Assembly: GCF_028994805.1 (NCBI RefSeq)
Contig: NZ_JAJQQP010000008.1
Span: forward strand, 1-64,000
Length of the DNA: 64,000 nt
DNA from: Promicromonospora iranensis
Lineage (GTDB): Bacteria; Actinomycetota; Actinomycetes; Actinomycetales; Cellulomonadaceae
Reading direction: 5' to 3'
Shown here: one piece after another, positions 23,841 through 32,200 of the stretch
How positions within the stretch are numbered: position 1 is the stretch's first letter
How the letters are laid out: every line of letters starts with the position of its first letter
Made by a program: the position numbers and the translations under genes
Notes under the pieces: generated by a model
Told to the model about the DNA's origin: nothing
Database searches by the model: none
The model's input: the letters and a program-made list of their open reading frames with translations, nothing else

Positions 23841-24499
23841 CAGTGAGATCCGTTCTGGTCGAGCCAGCGCAGCACGGCGAGCACCCGGCGGTGGTCGTCG
23901 GTGGCGGGCGGGAGGCCGAGCTTGTTGAGGATGTTGGTGACGTGCTTCTCCACGGCGGCCAGCCCCACGACGAGGCGGTCCGCGATGGCGGCGTTGGAAC
24001 GACCTTCGGCCATGAGCGCGAGCACCTCGCGCTCGCGCCGGGTCAGGACGTCGAGATCGGAGCCGTGGTGCCGGGCGATGATCTGGGTGACCACCTCGGG
24101 GTCCACGACGGTGCCGCCCCCGGACACCCGGGCGACGGCGTCGAGGAACTCGTCGACGTCGGCCACGCGGTCCTTGAGCACGTAGCCGAGGCCACGGGCA
24201 CCTCGGGCGAACAGCTCGCTCGCGTAGCTCTGCTCCACGTACTGCGACAGCACGAGGACCGGCAGGTTCGGGTGCAGGCTGCGCAGGTGCACGGCGGCCC
24301 GCAGCCCTTCGTCGGTGTGCGACGGCGGCATCCGGACGTCCGTGACGAGCAGGTCGGGCAGCTCGGTGTCGGCCGTCGAGAGCGCCCGGACGAGCTCGTC
24401 CGCCGTCCCGTAGCCGGTCACGGTGTGGCCCTCTGCGGCGAGCAGCCGGGTGAGGCCGTCCAGAAGGAGGACGGAGTCCTCAGCGATCACGATGCGCAC
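23840..24499 (-). CDS. NarL/FixJ-type response regulator
   Basis: A 219-residue regulator. The receiver domain (1-120) has the acidic pocket AEDS and phospho-acceptor Asp in LLVTDVRMPP, plus the conserved Lys in VLKDRV. The C-terminal LuxR domain (about 150-212) has LTRREREVLALMAEGRSNAAIADRLV and VEKHVTNILNKLGL. It overlaps the kinase gene by 13 bases and touches the DUF4097 gene. It most likely controls its own operon and envelope genes. Confidence 0.93.
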   Translation of the reverse strand: MRIVIAEDSVLLLDGLTRLLAAEGHTVTGYGTADELVRALSTADTELPDLLVTDVRMPPSHTDEGLRAAVHLRSLHPNLPVLVLSQYVEQSYASELFARGARGLGYVLKDRVADVDEFLDAVARVSGGGTVVDPEVVTQIIARHHGSDLDVLTRREREVLALMAEGRSNAAIADRLVVGLAAVEKHVTNILNKLGLPPATDDHRRVLAVLRWLDQNGSH

Positions 24500-25887
24500 G
24501 GGACCTCCACGGTCAGGCGGGTGCCCTTACCGGGCGGGCTGTCGAGCTCGAACGTGCCGTCCAGGGCGGCGACCCGGCCGCGCAGGCCCTCGAGCCCGCT
24601 GCCGGGCGACGGTTCGGCGCCGCCCCGGCCGTCGTCGTGCACGATGACACGCAGGCGTGTCTGCTCGTCCTCGGGCACCAGGCTCGCGTGCACCCGTACC
24701 GACTCCGCCCCGGCGTGCTTGGCGACGTTGGTCAGGGCCTCGGCGACCACGAAGTACGCGGCGGCCTGCGCGGCGGCGCTCGCGGGCGCGAGATCACCGG
24801 TGACCTCCACGCGGACCGGTACCGGGCTGCGGCCCGCGAGGGCGGAGAGCGCGGCGTCGAGCCCGCGGTCAGCCAGGACGGCCGGGTGGATGCCGCGCAC
24901 CAGGTCGCGCAGCTCGGCGAGCGTCTCCTTGATCTCGCGGTGCGCGAGCTCCAGGGCGGCGACGGCGTGCTCGGGGTCCTTGTCGGCCAGCCGGCGGGCC
25001 ACACCGAGCTCGACGCCGAGGGCGACCAGGCGCTGCTGCGCGCCGTCGTGCAGGTCACGCTCGATGCGGCGCCGCTCGGTGTCGGCGGCCGACACGGCTG
25101 CCGTACGTGACTCGGTGAGGACCACCGCCCGTTCGCGGGCGGTGTGCGCCGCGGCCTCGGCGAGGCGCGTCTCCTGCTCGGCGACGGCGGCGCGGGCGCG
25201 GGCGACGTCGGCGGCGGACGGCCCCAGCAGGTAGGTCGCGAGACGCACCATGAGGTACGAGCCGTACTGGGCGAGCGCGGCGCCCGCCCACACCAGGACG
25301 ACGGCGCCGGCGAGCGCGCCGACCACCGTGGCCGGCCACGACAGGCCGGACCACTGGGCGAGGGCGGTGCCCTGGCCGAGCGGCACGAACGCGACCGCCG
25401 CGACGGCGCCGGCGAGCAGGGCCGCGGTGAGCGGGAAGAACACCGTGCTGATCAGCATCGCGAGGAAGGCGTAGAGCGCGGCGGCCCACGCCCGGTTGTC
25501 GCGCACCGGCGACCACAGCCCCGACCAGAAGCCGCGCCGGGCCCGCACCCGGGGCAGCGGGGCGAGGATCAGCACGCCGGTCTGTGCGGCGATGCGGGCG
25601 CGCTCCGCCCCGCCGAACCACCGGGCGGCGACGAGGGAGGCGGCGAGCAGGGGTACCCCGACGCCGAGCGCCGGGACCAGGCCCGCGGACACCACGACGA
25701 GGATCCACAGGACCAGCCCGCCCGTCAGGTGCCACATCCAGCCGGTCCCGAGGGCGGCGACGGCGCGCCAGGTGGCGGCGTCGTACGGTGCCCGGAAGAA
25801 CGCGGGGGCCGAGACGAGTGCGGGCGCGACGCGGTCCTCGGGGGTGCGGGGCTGGGGCGGCGGCGTCGGGCCGTCATCGCTGGTCAT
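24487..25887 (-). CDS. Sensor histidine kinase (HisKA_3 type)
   Basis: A 466-residue membrane kinase. About four to six hydrophobic segments (roughly residues 45-215) form a small sensor. Then come a coiled coil, the H-box ERRRIERDLHDGAQQRLVAL (phospho-accepting His) and an HATPase domain with VAEALTNVAKHA (N-box), HDDGRGG and GSGLEGLRGRV. A TAGTGT box 7 bases before the ATG at 25887 suggests a leaderless transcript and decides between close ATGs (25893 is the other). Partner of the NarL-type regulator. The signal is unknown; LiaS/DesK-like intramembrane sensing is the usual analogy. Confidence 0.92.
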   Translation of the reverse strand: MTSDDGPTPPPQPRTPEDRVAPALVSAPAFFRAPYDAATWRAVAALGTGWMWHLTGGLVLWILVVVSAGLVPALGVGVPLLAASLVAARWFGGAERARIAAQTGVLILAPLPRVRARRGFWSGLWSPVRDNRAWAAALYAFLAMLISTVFFPLTAALLAGAVAAVAFVPLGQGTALAQWSGLSWPATVVGALAGAVVLVWAGAALAQYGSYLMVRLATYLLGPSAADVARARAAVAEQETRLAEAAAHTARERAVVLTESRTAAVSAADTERRRIERDLHDGAQQRLVALGVELGVARRLADKDPEHAVAALELAHREIKETLAELRDLVRGIHPAVLADRGLDAALSALAGRSPVPVRVEVTGDLAPASAAAQAAAYFVVAEALTNVAKHAGAESVRVHASLVPEDEQTRLRVIVHDDGRGGAEPSPGSGLEGLRGRVAALDGTFELDSPPGKGTRLTVEVPCAS

Positions 25888-25984
25888 GGACATGACACTA
25901 GGCCGACGCATGCTGCCGCGACATGCTGTCGCCCCACGACGTGAGCGTCGGGTTACCCCTACCCCGACCTGCCGAGGTAGTCGT

Positions 25985-26030
25985 CTGGCGAGGTAGTCAC
26001 CCAGCGCGAACCGGATGACTACCTCGCCAG
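25985..26030 (-). terminator. Hairpin terminator after acyl-CoA dehydrogenase gene
   Basis: A perfect 15-bp stem, CTGGCGAGGTAGTCA (25985-25999) with TGACTACCTCGCCAG (26016-26030), located 17 bases past the stop of the dehydrogenase gene. A partial extra copy of GAGGTAGTC lies just to the left (25974-25982). Confidence 0.75.
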
Positions 26031-26047
26031 GTGACTAGGCGGGTGGG

Positions 26048-27268
26048 TCAGGCGAACGCGCTGGTGCCCGTGATCTCGCGTCCGATGATCAGGGCCTGCA
26101 TGCTCTCGGTGCCCTCGTAGGTGTGCAGGGCCTCGATGTCGGCGAAGTGCCGCGCCACGCGGTTCTCCAGCAGGATGCCGTTGCCGCCGAGCAGGTCGCG
26201 GGCGATCGCCGCGATCTCGCGCGCACCCCGGGTGCACGTGTACTTGGCGAGCGAGGCCTGCGGGCCGCTGAGCTGGTCGGCCTCGTCGAGCCGCGTCAGC
26301 TGCTTCACGAGGAGCTGCATCTGCGTGAGGATCGACAGCATCTTGGTGAGGCGCTCCTGCACCATCTGGCTCGCCGCGAGCGGCCGGCCGAACTGCGTGC
26401 GCTGCTTCGAGTACGCGACGGCGGCCTCGTAGCAGGCGATCGCCTGGCCGACGGCGCCCCAGGCGACGCCGAGGCGGGTGGCGAACAGGACGCGGCCGGT
26501 GTCCTTGAACGAGCGGGCCTTCGGCAGGAGGTTCTCGGCCGGGACGAACACGTCGTTCAGCACGATGTGCGCCTGGTGGATGGCGCGCAGCGAGATCTTG
26601 CCCTCGATCGTCCTCGCGTCGTAGCCGGGGGTGTCCTGCGGCACGATGTAGCCGTGCACCTGGCCGTCCTCGCCGCGTGCCCAGACGACGGAGATGTCGC
26701 CGATCGAGCCGAAGCCGATCCACTTCTTCTCACCGTTGACGACGTAGCCCTCGACGCCGTCGCGGGTCTCCTTCACCGCGGAGGTCTCCAGGGCCACCGA
26801 GTCCGAGCCGTGCGTGGGCTCGGTCAGCGCGAACGCGCCGAGGATCTCGCCCCGGGCCATGGGACCCGCGTACTTCTCGATCTGCTCGTCCGAGCCGAGC
26901 ATCACGATGGAGCGCAGCGCCAGGCCACCCTGCACGCCGCAGATGGTCGTGACCGAGCCGTCGCCGCGCGACATCTCCATCGCGGCCAGGCCCTCCGCCA
27001 TCTTGGAGATCTTGGGGTAGCCGGGCACGTCCACGCCGTCGCGCAGGAAGTCCAGCTCGGCCATGCGCTTGACCAGGTCCATCGGGACCTCGTACCGCTC
27101 CCAGTAGCCGTCGATGACGGGCAGGACCTCGTCCTGCACGAACTGGCGTACGGCGAGCTGGTGCGCGCGCTCCTCCTCCGTGATGTCGGCGAACGCGCCG
27201 GCGAAGTCGATGTCGAGCGGTTGCGAGACGTCGTAGTCGGGCGCCGTCACTCCTGGGGTCTGAGTCAT
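26048..27268 (-). CDS. Acyl-CoA dehydrogenase family protein (glutaryl-CoA type)
   Basis: A 406-residue FAD enzyme oxidising an acyl-CoA to the 2,3-enoyl-CoA. Family signatures are GAFALTEPTHGSDS (FAD-binding loop), YVVNGEKKWIGFGSIGD, the helix YSKQRTQFGRPLAASQMVQERL and the catalytic-base segment HTYEGTESMQALIIGR. The YEGT glutamate and overall pattern are closest to glutaryl-CoA dehydrogenases, but the substrate is not certain. It is monocistronic with a strong hairpin downstream. The ATG at 27268 matches the family N-terminus. Confidence 0.9.
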   Translation of the reverse strand: MTQTPGVTAPDYDVSQPLDIDFAGAFADITEEERAHQLAVRQFVQDEVLPVIDGYWERYEVPMDLVKRMAELDFLRDGVDVPGYPKISKMAEGLAAMEMSRGDGSVTTICGVQGGLALRSIVMLGSDEQIEKYAGPMARGEILGAFALTEPTHGSDSVALETSAVKETRDGVEGYVVNGEKKWIGFGSIGDISVVWARGEDGQVHGYIVPQDTPGYDARTIEGKISLRAIHQAHIVLNDVFVPAENLLPKARSFKDTGRVLFATRLGVAWGAVGQAIACYEAAVAYSKQRTQFGRPLAASQMVQERLTKMLSILTQMQLLVKQLTRLDEADQLSGPQASLAKYTCTRGAREIAAIARDLLGGNGILLENRVARHFADIEALHTYEGTESMQALIIGREITGTSAFA

Positions 27269-27317
27269 GCGTCCATGGTGCGCCGGTACCGGATCTCAGG
27301 TCAAGCGATACTACGTC

Positions 27318-28469
27318 TCACGCGCGGCCGTCCCCGGTGTGGCGGCAGGCATGCCCCTGGGCCCAGGGCTGCGGTCGCGTCCGCACCCGTTCGCCCGACG
27401 CCGCGGCACGCCGCACCTCGAGCTGGAGGTACTGGTCCTGGGCGGCCTCCGCCACGGAGTAGGGCGCCGGCGCCCCGTGCAGCACGTGGTCGGCCATGCC
27501 GGCGACGAGGCGGGCGATCGACAGCTCGTCGTCGGGCAGGCGGGCCGGGCGGAACGCGTTGCGGTACAGCCACTCGCCGTCGAGCGTGTAGCCGCGCAGG
27601 AACATGCCCTCGTGGCTGCCGGCGCCACCCGCGGCCACCCGCGCCAGCGTGGACCGCCGCGGGAGCCCGTCGGCACCGACCCGGCGCACGACGTCGTCGC
27701 GCAGCTCGCCGCGCTCGCCGCGGACCAGCAGCGCGGGGGAGCGCACCCAGGAGCGGTACTGGACGTCGTCGAACTCGTAGGTGCCGAGCCGGCCACCGAA
27801 GTCCAGCCATGCCGTCGCGTGCACCGTGTCGACGGGGGTCAGGTCCTCGGGGTCACCCTCGCGGCTCGGGCTGGGCAGCACGCAGCGAATGTCCCGCCGG
27901 GCGGTGATCTCCGCGTCCTCGAACGTGACGCCCAGCGCCCGGCGCAGCACGCTGAGGCCGTGGTAGTCGTGCGCGACGGCGACGTGCGCGTCCGTCACCT
28001 CGCCCAGCAGCCCCGACCGTGCGACCGCGAGCTGCGCCCCGACCAGCGGCTCCAGGTGGTACTGCTCGGCGACGTGCACGCAGGCGCCGTCGTCCACGAG
28101 CTGCTGCAGCGCCGCCAGCTCCTCGACGGCGCCCGCCGCGGGCGTCTCCGTGAGGACGGGGACGCCCGCGGTGGCGAGGTCGCGGATCACCGGCTGCGCG
28201 GCGCCGGCGGGCAGGGTCAGCAGGACGACGTCGGGACGGCCGCCGGCGAGCAGCTCCGGGACCGAGGCGTAGGCAGGTGCGGGAACCCCCGGCAGCCCGG
28301 CCGCCGACAGGCCACGGGTCGCCAGCTCCGCACGGTCCGCCGCGTTCCGCGTGGCGACGCCCGTCACCTCGAAACGGTCGGGCAGCGCCTGCAGCACGCG
28401 CAGCATGGTGCGGGCCCGGAAGCCCGAGCCGACGATCCCGATCCGAGCGGTGCGGTCCTGTGACGTCAC
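27318..28469 (-). CDS. Gfo/Idh/MocA-family oxidoreductase
   Basis: A 383-residue NAD(P)-dependent oxidoreductase acting on sugar-type substrates. The Rossmann domain begins RIGIVGSGFRARTML (residues 9-23), with the strand VLTETPAAGAVEE at the position of the family EKP motif; here Lys is replaced (TETPAA), which is unusual and may change activity. The C-terminal alpha/beta domain follows from about 140. There is no sugar transporter nearby, so the substrate is unknown. It is followed at 19 bases by the pnuX stop on the same strand. Confidence 0.82.
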   Translation of the reverse strand: MTSQDRTARIGIVGSGFRARTMLRVLQALPDRFEVTGVATRNAADRAELATRGLSAAGLPGVPAPAYASVPELLAGGRPDVVLLTLPAGAAQPVIRDLATAGVPVLTETPAAGAVEELAALQQLVDDGACVHVAEQYHLEPLVGAQLAVARSGLLGEVTDAHVAVAHDYHGLSVLRRALGVTFEDAEITARRDIRCVLPSPSREGDPEDLTPVDTVHATAWLDFGGRLGTYEFDDVQYRSWVRSPALLVRGERGELRDDVVRRVGADGLPRRSTLARVAAGGAGSHEGMFLRGYTLDGEWLYRNAFRPARLPDDELSIARLVAGMADHVLHGAPAPYSVAEAAQDQYLQLEVRRAAASGERVRTRPQPWAQGHACRHTGDGRA

Positions 28470-28488
28470 GTGCGCCGACGGTACGCGA

Positions 28489-29172
28489 TCAGGCCGTGGC
28501 CACCACCTCGTCCTCGGCCGCGGTCTCGCGGTTGCTGATGCGCCACCACGCGAAGAACCCGAACAGGGTGAACAGACCGTAGAACAGGTACATCAGGGCG
28601 GTCGCCCAGTATCCGGCCGAGAACAGCAAGGGCACCCCGACGAGGTCGACGGCCACCCAGATCAGCCAGAACTCGACCCAGCCCTTGGCCATGCCGTAGG
28701 TGGCGAGCACGGAACCCACGAAGATCCACGCGTCGGCCCAGACCGGCTCGTACGAACCGAGGGTCCGGAAGAGCGGGGTGAGGAGGAGCGTGCCGGCGAG
28801 CATCCCGGTCACGAGACCGACGCGGCCCCGCCACGAGGCCCAGCGAGGGTGCACCGCCACGGTGCCGACGCCGCCCAGCCGCCGGGTCTGGCGCCAGCGG
28901 TACCAGCCGTAGACCGAGACGGCGATGAACATGATCTGGCGACCCGCCTGACCCAGCATGTCGGCACGCGTCGTCTCGCCGAACCAGGAGCCCATGAAGA
29001 CGGTGAAGAGCAGGACGTTCCCGACGATACCCACGGGCCACGCCCACACCTTGCGCCGCAGCCCGCCCAGGGCGGACGCCAGCCCGAACAGGTTGCCGAT
29101 GACCTCACGCCAGTAGATCTGCTGGTCGGCGACCAGGAACGTCGCGTCGTAGACGGCGCGGAACCAGTCCAT
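28489..29172 (-). CDS. pnuX: PnuC-family riboflavin transporter (PnuX/RibM type)
   Basis: A 227-residue membrane protein of the PnuC vitamin transporter family with about seven to eight membrane helices. Family features are NLFGLASALGGLRRKVWAWPVGIVGN, the helix with RADMLGQAGRQIMFIAVSVYGWYRW and WVEFWLIWVAVDLVGVPL. PnuC itself carries nicotinamide riboside, but the FMN riboswitch directly upstream identifies this one as a riboflavin uptake protein of the PnuX/RibM type. GGAGAGGG about 9 bases upstream decides the ATG at 29172; the open frame to 29232 is leader. When FMN is abundant the riboswitch should switch the gene off. Confidence 0.9.
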   Translation of the reverse strand: MDWFRAVYDATFLVADQQIYWREVIGNLFGLASALGGLRRKVWAWPVGIVGNVLLFTVFMGSWFGETTRADMLGQAGRQIMFIAVSVYGWYRWRQTRRLGGVGTVAVHPRWASWRGRVGLVTGMLAGTLLLTPLFRTLGSYEPVWADAWIFVGSVLATYGMAKGWVEFWLIWVAVDLVGVPLLFSAGYWATALMYLFYGLFTLFGFFAWWRISNRETAAEDEVVATA

Positions 29173-29288
29173 GTCTCTATCCCTCTCCGAAGTCCGCACA
29201 CGGGGACTCCGGGGTGAGGGCCGACGCGCCACGAGGGCGCCGACGACGGCGCGGAGCCGTGGCCCCGAAGGGGCGACGGCGCGCGCCG

Positions 29289-29424
29289 CACGTGCTTCCT
29301 CCCATCCGGACTTTCACCGTCGGTCCCGGAGTTTCACCAGGTCAACCGAGCCCCTCCCGAAGGAGCGACCCGGGTCGCGGACTATCACCGCCGGCTCGGA
29401 ATTTCACCGACCCCGGAGCACGTG
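29289..29424 (-). promoter_or_regulatory. FMN riboswitch (RFN element)
   Basis: Read on the minus strand, the conserved RFN blocks appear in order: GGGGTCGGTGAAATTCCGA, GGCGGTGATAGTCCGCGACCC, GACCTGGTGAAACTCCGG, GACGGTGAAAGTCCGGATGG and GGAGGAAG. The closing P1 helix is CACGTGCT (29424-29417) with AGCACGTG (29296-29289). Between the aptamer and pnuX (29173-29288) are GC-rich hairpins such as GCCCC-TTC-GGGGC, the likely expression platform. The element binds flavin mononucleotide. Confidence 0.95.
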
Positions 29425-29490
29425 TGCATCTGCTGCACATTGACTAGCGGAACACAGGATGCCATGACGGCATTCCCCGGGGCGAGGGCG

Positions 29491-30240
29491 TCAGGCGAGC
29501 GCTTCCCGGACCGCGCGCGCCACCTCGTCGGGCCCGGCACCGCCCTCGACGACCGTGACGACCACGCGGCGGCCCGCCGGGGCTCCGCCGTCGGCCGGTG
29601 CGTGCGCGGCCGTGCCGAGCACGGCGGCCCGCCGCAGGTCGGCGAACGCCTCCTCGAGCTCGGGCCGCAGCTCCAGCGACGGCGTGCGCAGCCAGCGGCG
29701 CAGTATCGCGTTGTGGACGGCGACGACGGAGGCGGCGAACGCTATCGACGCCGTGGACGTCGACCGCTCCGGCGGCAGCGTGTCGCGCAGGTAGTGGGTG
29801 AACGCCCGCTCGTAGCGGTGCGTGGTGATGAGCTCGCGGTCGCGCAGGGCAGGGACCTGCTGCAGCAGGGCATACCGGGCGAGCGAGGTCTCGCGCTGGC
29901 CGACGTGGTGGTCGAACACCATGCGTGCCGCGCGGCACACCTCGAGGTACGGGTCGACATCGGGGTCCCAGGCGCGACCGAGGTCGTGCCCGGCCTCCTC
30001 GCTGGTACGGGCGTCGGGGCGGGTGGCGGCCAGCATCACCACCACCTCCTCGAGCAGGAGCTCGTGGTCGGCGAAGACCACGTCCTCCTTCGAGCGGTAC
30101 CGGCGGAAGAACGTGGCCCGGCTGACCTTGGCGGCGTCGGCGATCTCCTCGACGGTGGTCCCCTCGTACCCCTGCCGGGTGAACAGGTCCACCGCGACGT
30201 CTACTGCCTGCGCATGCGTGTGGGTACGGACGGCGGTCAT
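29491..30240 (-). CDS. TetR-family transcriptional regulator
   Basis: A 249-residue regulator. The DNA-binding domain (about 8-55) has the TetR signature VDLFTRQGYEGTTVEEIADAAKVSRATFFRRYRSKEDVV, and a helical ligand domain follows. I start at ATG 30240 (MTAVRTHTHAQ), where family similarity begins, rather than the open frame to 30306. Targets are not obvious; the neighbours are the riboswitch region and a small membrane protein. An Ala/Gly-rich C-terminal tail (VLGTAAHAPADGGAPAG) is probably disordered. Confidence 0.88.
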   Translation of the reverse strand: MTAVRTHTHAQAVDVAVDLFTRQGYEGTTVEEIADAAKVSRATFFRRYRSKEDVVFADHELLLEEVVVMLAATRPDARTSEEAGHDLGRAWDPDVDPYLEVCRAARMVFDHHVGQRETSLARYALLQQVPALRDRELITTHRYERAFTHYLRDTLPPERSTSTASIAFAASVVAVHNAILRRWLRTPSLELRPELEEAFADLRRAAVLGTAAHAPADGGAPAGRRVVVTVVEGGAGPDEVARAVREALA

Positions 30241-30310
30241 GCCAGGCAGGCTACCGCGTGCCCGTCCGGCCGCGTGAAGCATTCTTGAACGCTGCAGGGT
30301 GCTCACGGTG

Positions 30311-30505
30311 CTAATTTTCCCGCCTCGGGATCTTGCCGGACCGCAGTCTGCGCAGGTAGCGCACCTCGCGCACGGCCGTCAGGAGGCCGAGCCCGCCGGG
30401 CACGGCCGACCACGGATGGCCGAGCGCGACGCCCACGAGGCACACCAGAAAGATCACCCCGCCGCCGACGACGGTGGCCAGACTCGCCCAACGGATCCCG
30501 GTCAC
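30311..30505 (-). CDS. Small membrane protein, 64 aa
   Basis: Two hydrophobic segments (about 9-29 and a shorter one at 32-45), then a basic end REVRYLRRLRSGKIPRREN, which should stay in the cytoplasm. It has a GTG start and is divergent from the DsbA-like gene 23 bases away. No family is recognised. It is accepted because the composition is plausible and nothing else fills the interval. Confidence 0.5.
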   Translation of the reverse strand: MTGIRWASLATVVGGGVIFLVCLVGVALGHPWSAVPGGLGLLTAVREVRYLRRLRSGKIPRREN

Positions 30506-30528
30506 GCACTGAGCGTAGTCTGCTGGAC

Positions 30529-31146
30529 GTGACCGAGACCGCAGCCAAGCCCGTCGTCGACGTCTACGTCGACCCCATGTGCCCGTACGCCTGGATCACG
30601 TCGCGCTGGGCCCTCGAGGTGGCCCGGATCCGCGACGTCGAGCTCACCTTCAAGCTCATGAGCCTGTACCTGCTGAACAAGGACAGGGACATCGACGACG
30701 ACTACCGGGCGCGCATCGAGCGGTCGCGCGGCATCGGCCGCATCGCCGCGGCGGTCCAGACGGACCACGGCCCCGAGGCGTTCTCCGCGTTCTACACCGC
30801 GGCCGGCACCCGGATCCACGACCAGCAGAACAAGGACTTCGACGCCGTGGCCGTCGAGGCCCTCGCCGAGGCGGGGCTGCCCGCCGCCCTCGCCGAGGTG
30901 GCCACGTCCACCGACCACGACGCGGCGCTCGCGGCCTCCCACAAGTCCGGCATGAAGCCCGTCGGCGACGACGTCGGCACGCCCACGATCCACGTCGACG
31001 GCGTCGCGTTCTTCGGCCCCGTGCTCACGCGCATCCCGCGCGGCGAGGAGGCGGGTGCGCTGTTCGACGCCTCCGTGACGCTCGCGCGCTACCCGTACTT
31101 CTACGAGATCAAGCGCTCGCGCACCACGGATCCTGTCTTCGACTGA
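30529..31146 (+). CDS. DsbA-fold, mycothiol-dependent nitroreductase-like protein
   Basis: A 205-residue thioredoxin-superfamily protein of the DsbA/FrnE type. The active-site region is VDPMCPYAWITSRW, a single-cysteine CPYA motif; a helical insertion follows, then the cis-Pro strand GTPTIHVDGVAFFGP. This arrangement matches actinobacterial Rv2466c-type proteins, which reduce nitro compounds with mycothiol. TAGTCT lies 7 bases before the GTG, a leaderless promoter, which decides the start. It stands just upstream of the LLM oxidoreductase gene but has its own promoter. Confidence 0.82.
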   Translation: MTETAAKPVVDVYVDPMCPYAWITSRWALEVARIRDVELTFKLMSLYLLNKDRDIDDDYRARIERSRGIGRIAAAVQTDHGPEAFSAFYTAAGTRIHDQQNKDFDAVAVEALAEAGLPAALAEVATSTDHDAALAASHKSGMKPVGDDVGTPTIHVDGVAFFGPVLTRIPRGEEAGALFDASVTLARYPYFYEIKRSRTTDPVFD

Positions 31147-31186
31147 GCCGACGCCCGACGTCGGTGGGTCGTGGCAAGGTGAGGGC

Positions 31187-32116
31187 ATGACTCTCGACCT
31201 GCGTATCTTCACCGAGCCCCAGCAGGGCGCGACCTACGACGACCAGCTCGCCGTCGCCCGGACGACCGAGCAGCTCGGGTTCAGCGCGTTCTTCCGCTCC
31301 GACCACTACCTGGCCATGGGTGGCGGCGACGGTCTGCCCGGCCCCACCGACTCCTGGGTCACGCTCGCCGGCCTCGCCCGCGACACGTCCACGGTGCGCC
31401 TGGGCACCCTGGTGTCCTCGGCGACGTTCCGGCACCCCGGCGTCCTCGCGATCCAGGTGGCGCAGGTGGACCAGATGTCCGGCGGGCGGGTGGAGCTCGG
31501 CCTCGGCACCGGGTGGTTCGAGGCCGAGCACAAGGCCTACGGCATCCCGTTCCCGGACAAGCGGTTCGGCATCCTCGAGGAGCAGCTCGCGATCGTCACC
31601 GGCCTGTGGGGCACCCCGGTCGGCGAGACGTTCTCCTTCTCCGGCGAGCACTACGAGCTCGTCGACTCCCCGGCGCTGCCGAAGCCCGCCCAGTCCAGGA
31701 TCCCGGTGCTCGTCGGCGGTGGCGGCCCGCGCCGGACACCCGCCCTCGCGGCGAGGTACGGCGACGAGTACAACCAGGCCTTCCCGGAGATCGACACGAT
31801 CGGCCCACGGATCGAGGTCATCAACAAGGCCCTGGCCGACGCCGGTCGCGCGCCCGGGTCGATCGTCCAGTCGGTCGCGCTGGTCGCCGCCGTCGGCCAG
31901 GACGAGGCCGAGTTCACCCGGCGTGCCGCGGCGATCGGGCGTGAGCCCGCCGAGCTGCGCGAGCACGGCATCGCCGGCACCGTGGCCGAGGTCGTGGACC
32001 GGCTCAAGGCCCTGGAGGCTGTGGGCGTCGAGCGGGTCTACCTGCAGGTCCTCGACCTGGCAGACCTGGACCACCTCGACCTGGTCGCGCGCGAGGTGCG
32101 TCCGCAGCTCGGCTGA
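31187..32116 (+). CDS. LLM-class (luciferase-like, F420-dependent) oxidoreductase
   Basis: A 309-residue TIM-barrel oxidoreductase that probably uses F420H2. Motifs are the start LRIFTEPQQGATYDDQL, FRSDHYL, GTLVSSATFRHPGVLA, QMSGGRVELGLGTGWFEAEH (a hallmark of the LLM family) and the late IPVLVGGGGPR. F420 rather than FMN is inferred from similarity to actinobacterial LLM proteins. GGTGAGGGC precedes the ATG. It is 40 bases after the DsbA-like gene, so limited co-transcription is possible. Confidence 0.88.
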   Translation: MTLDLRIFTEPQQGATYDDQLAVARTTEQLGFSAFFRSDHYLAMGGGDGLPGPTDSWVTLAGLARDTSTVRLGTLVSSATFRHPGVLAIQVAQVDQMSGGRVELGLGTGWFEAEHKAYGIPFPDKRFGILEEQLAIVTGLWGTPVGETFSFSGEHYELVDSPALPKPAQSRIPVLVGGGGPRRTPALAARYGDEYNQAFPEIDTIGPRIEVINKALADAGRAPGSIVQSVALVAAVGQDEAEFTRRAAAIGREPAELREHGIAGTVAEVVDRLKALEAVGVERVYLQVLDLADLDHLDLVAREVRPQLG

Positions 32117-32200
32117 GCCACAGCCAGCGCAGGCCGTGTGGAGAAATCTTTCCTATGGTCGTCCCGGCCGTCCTTGCCGCGACACACATCGGAGAACTCC

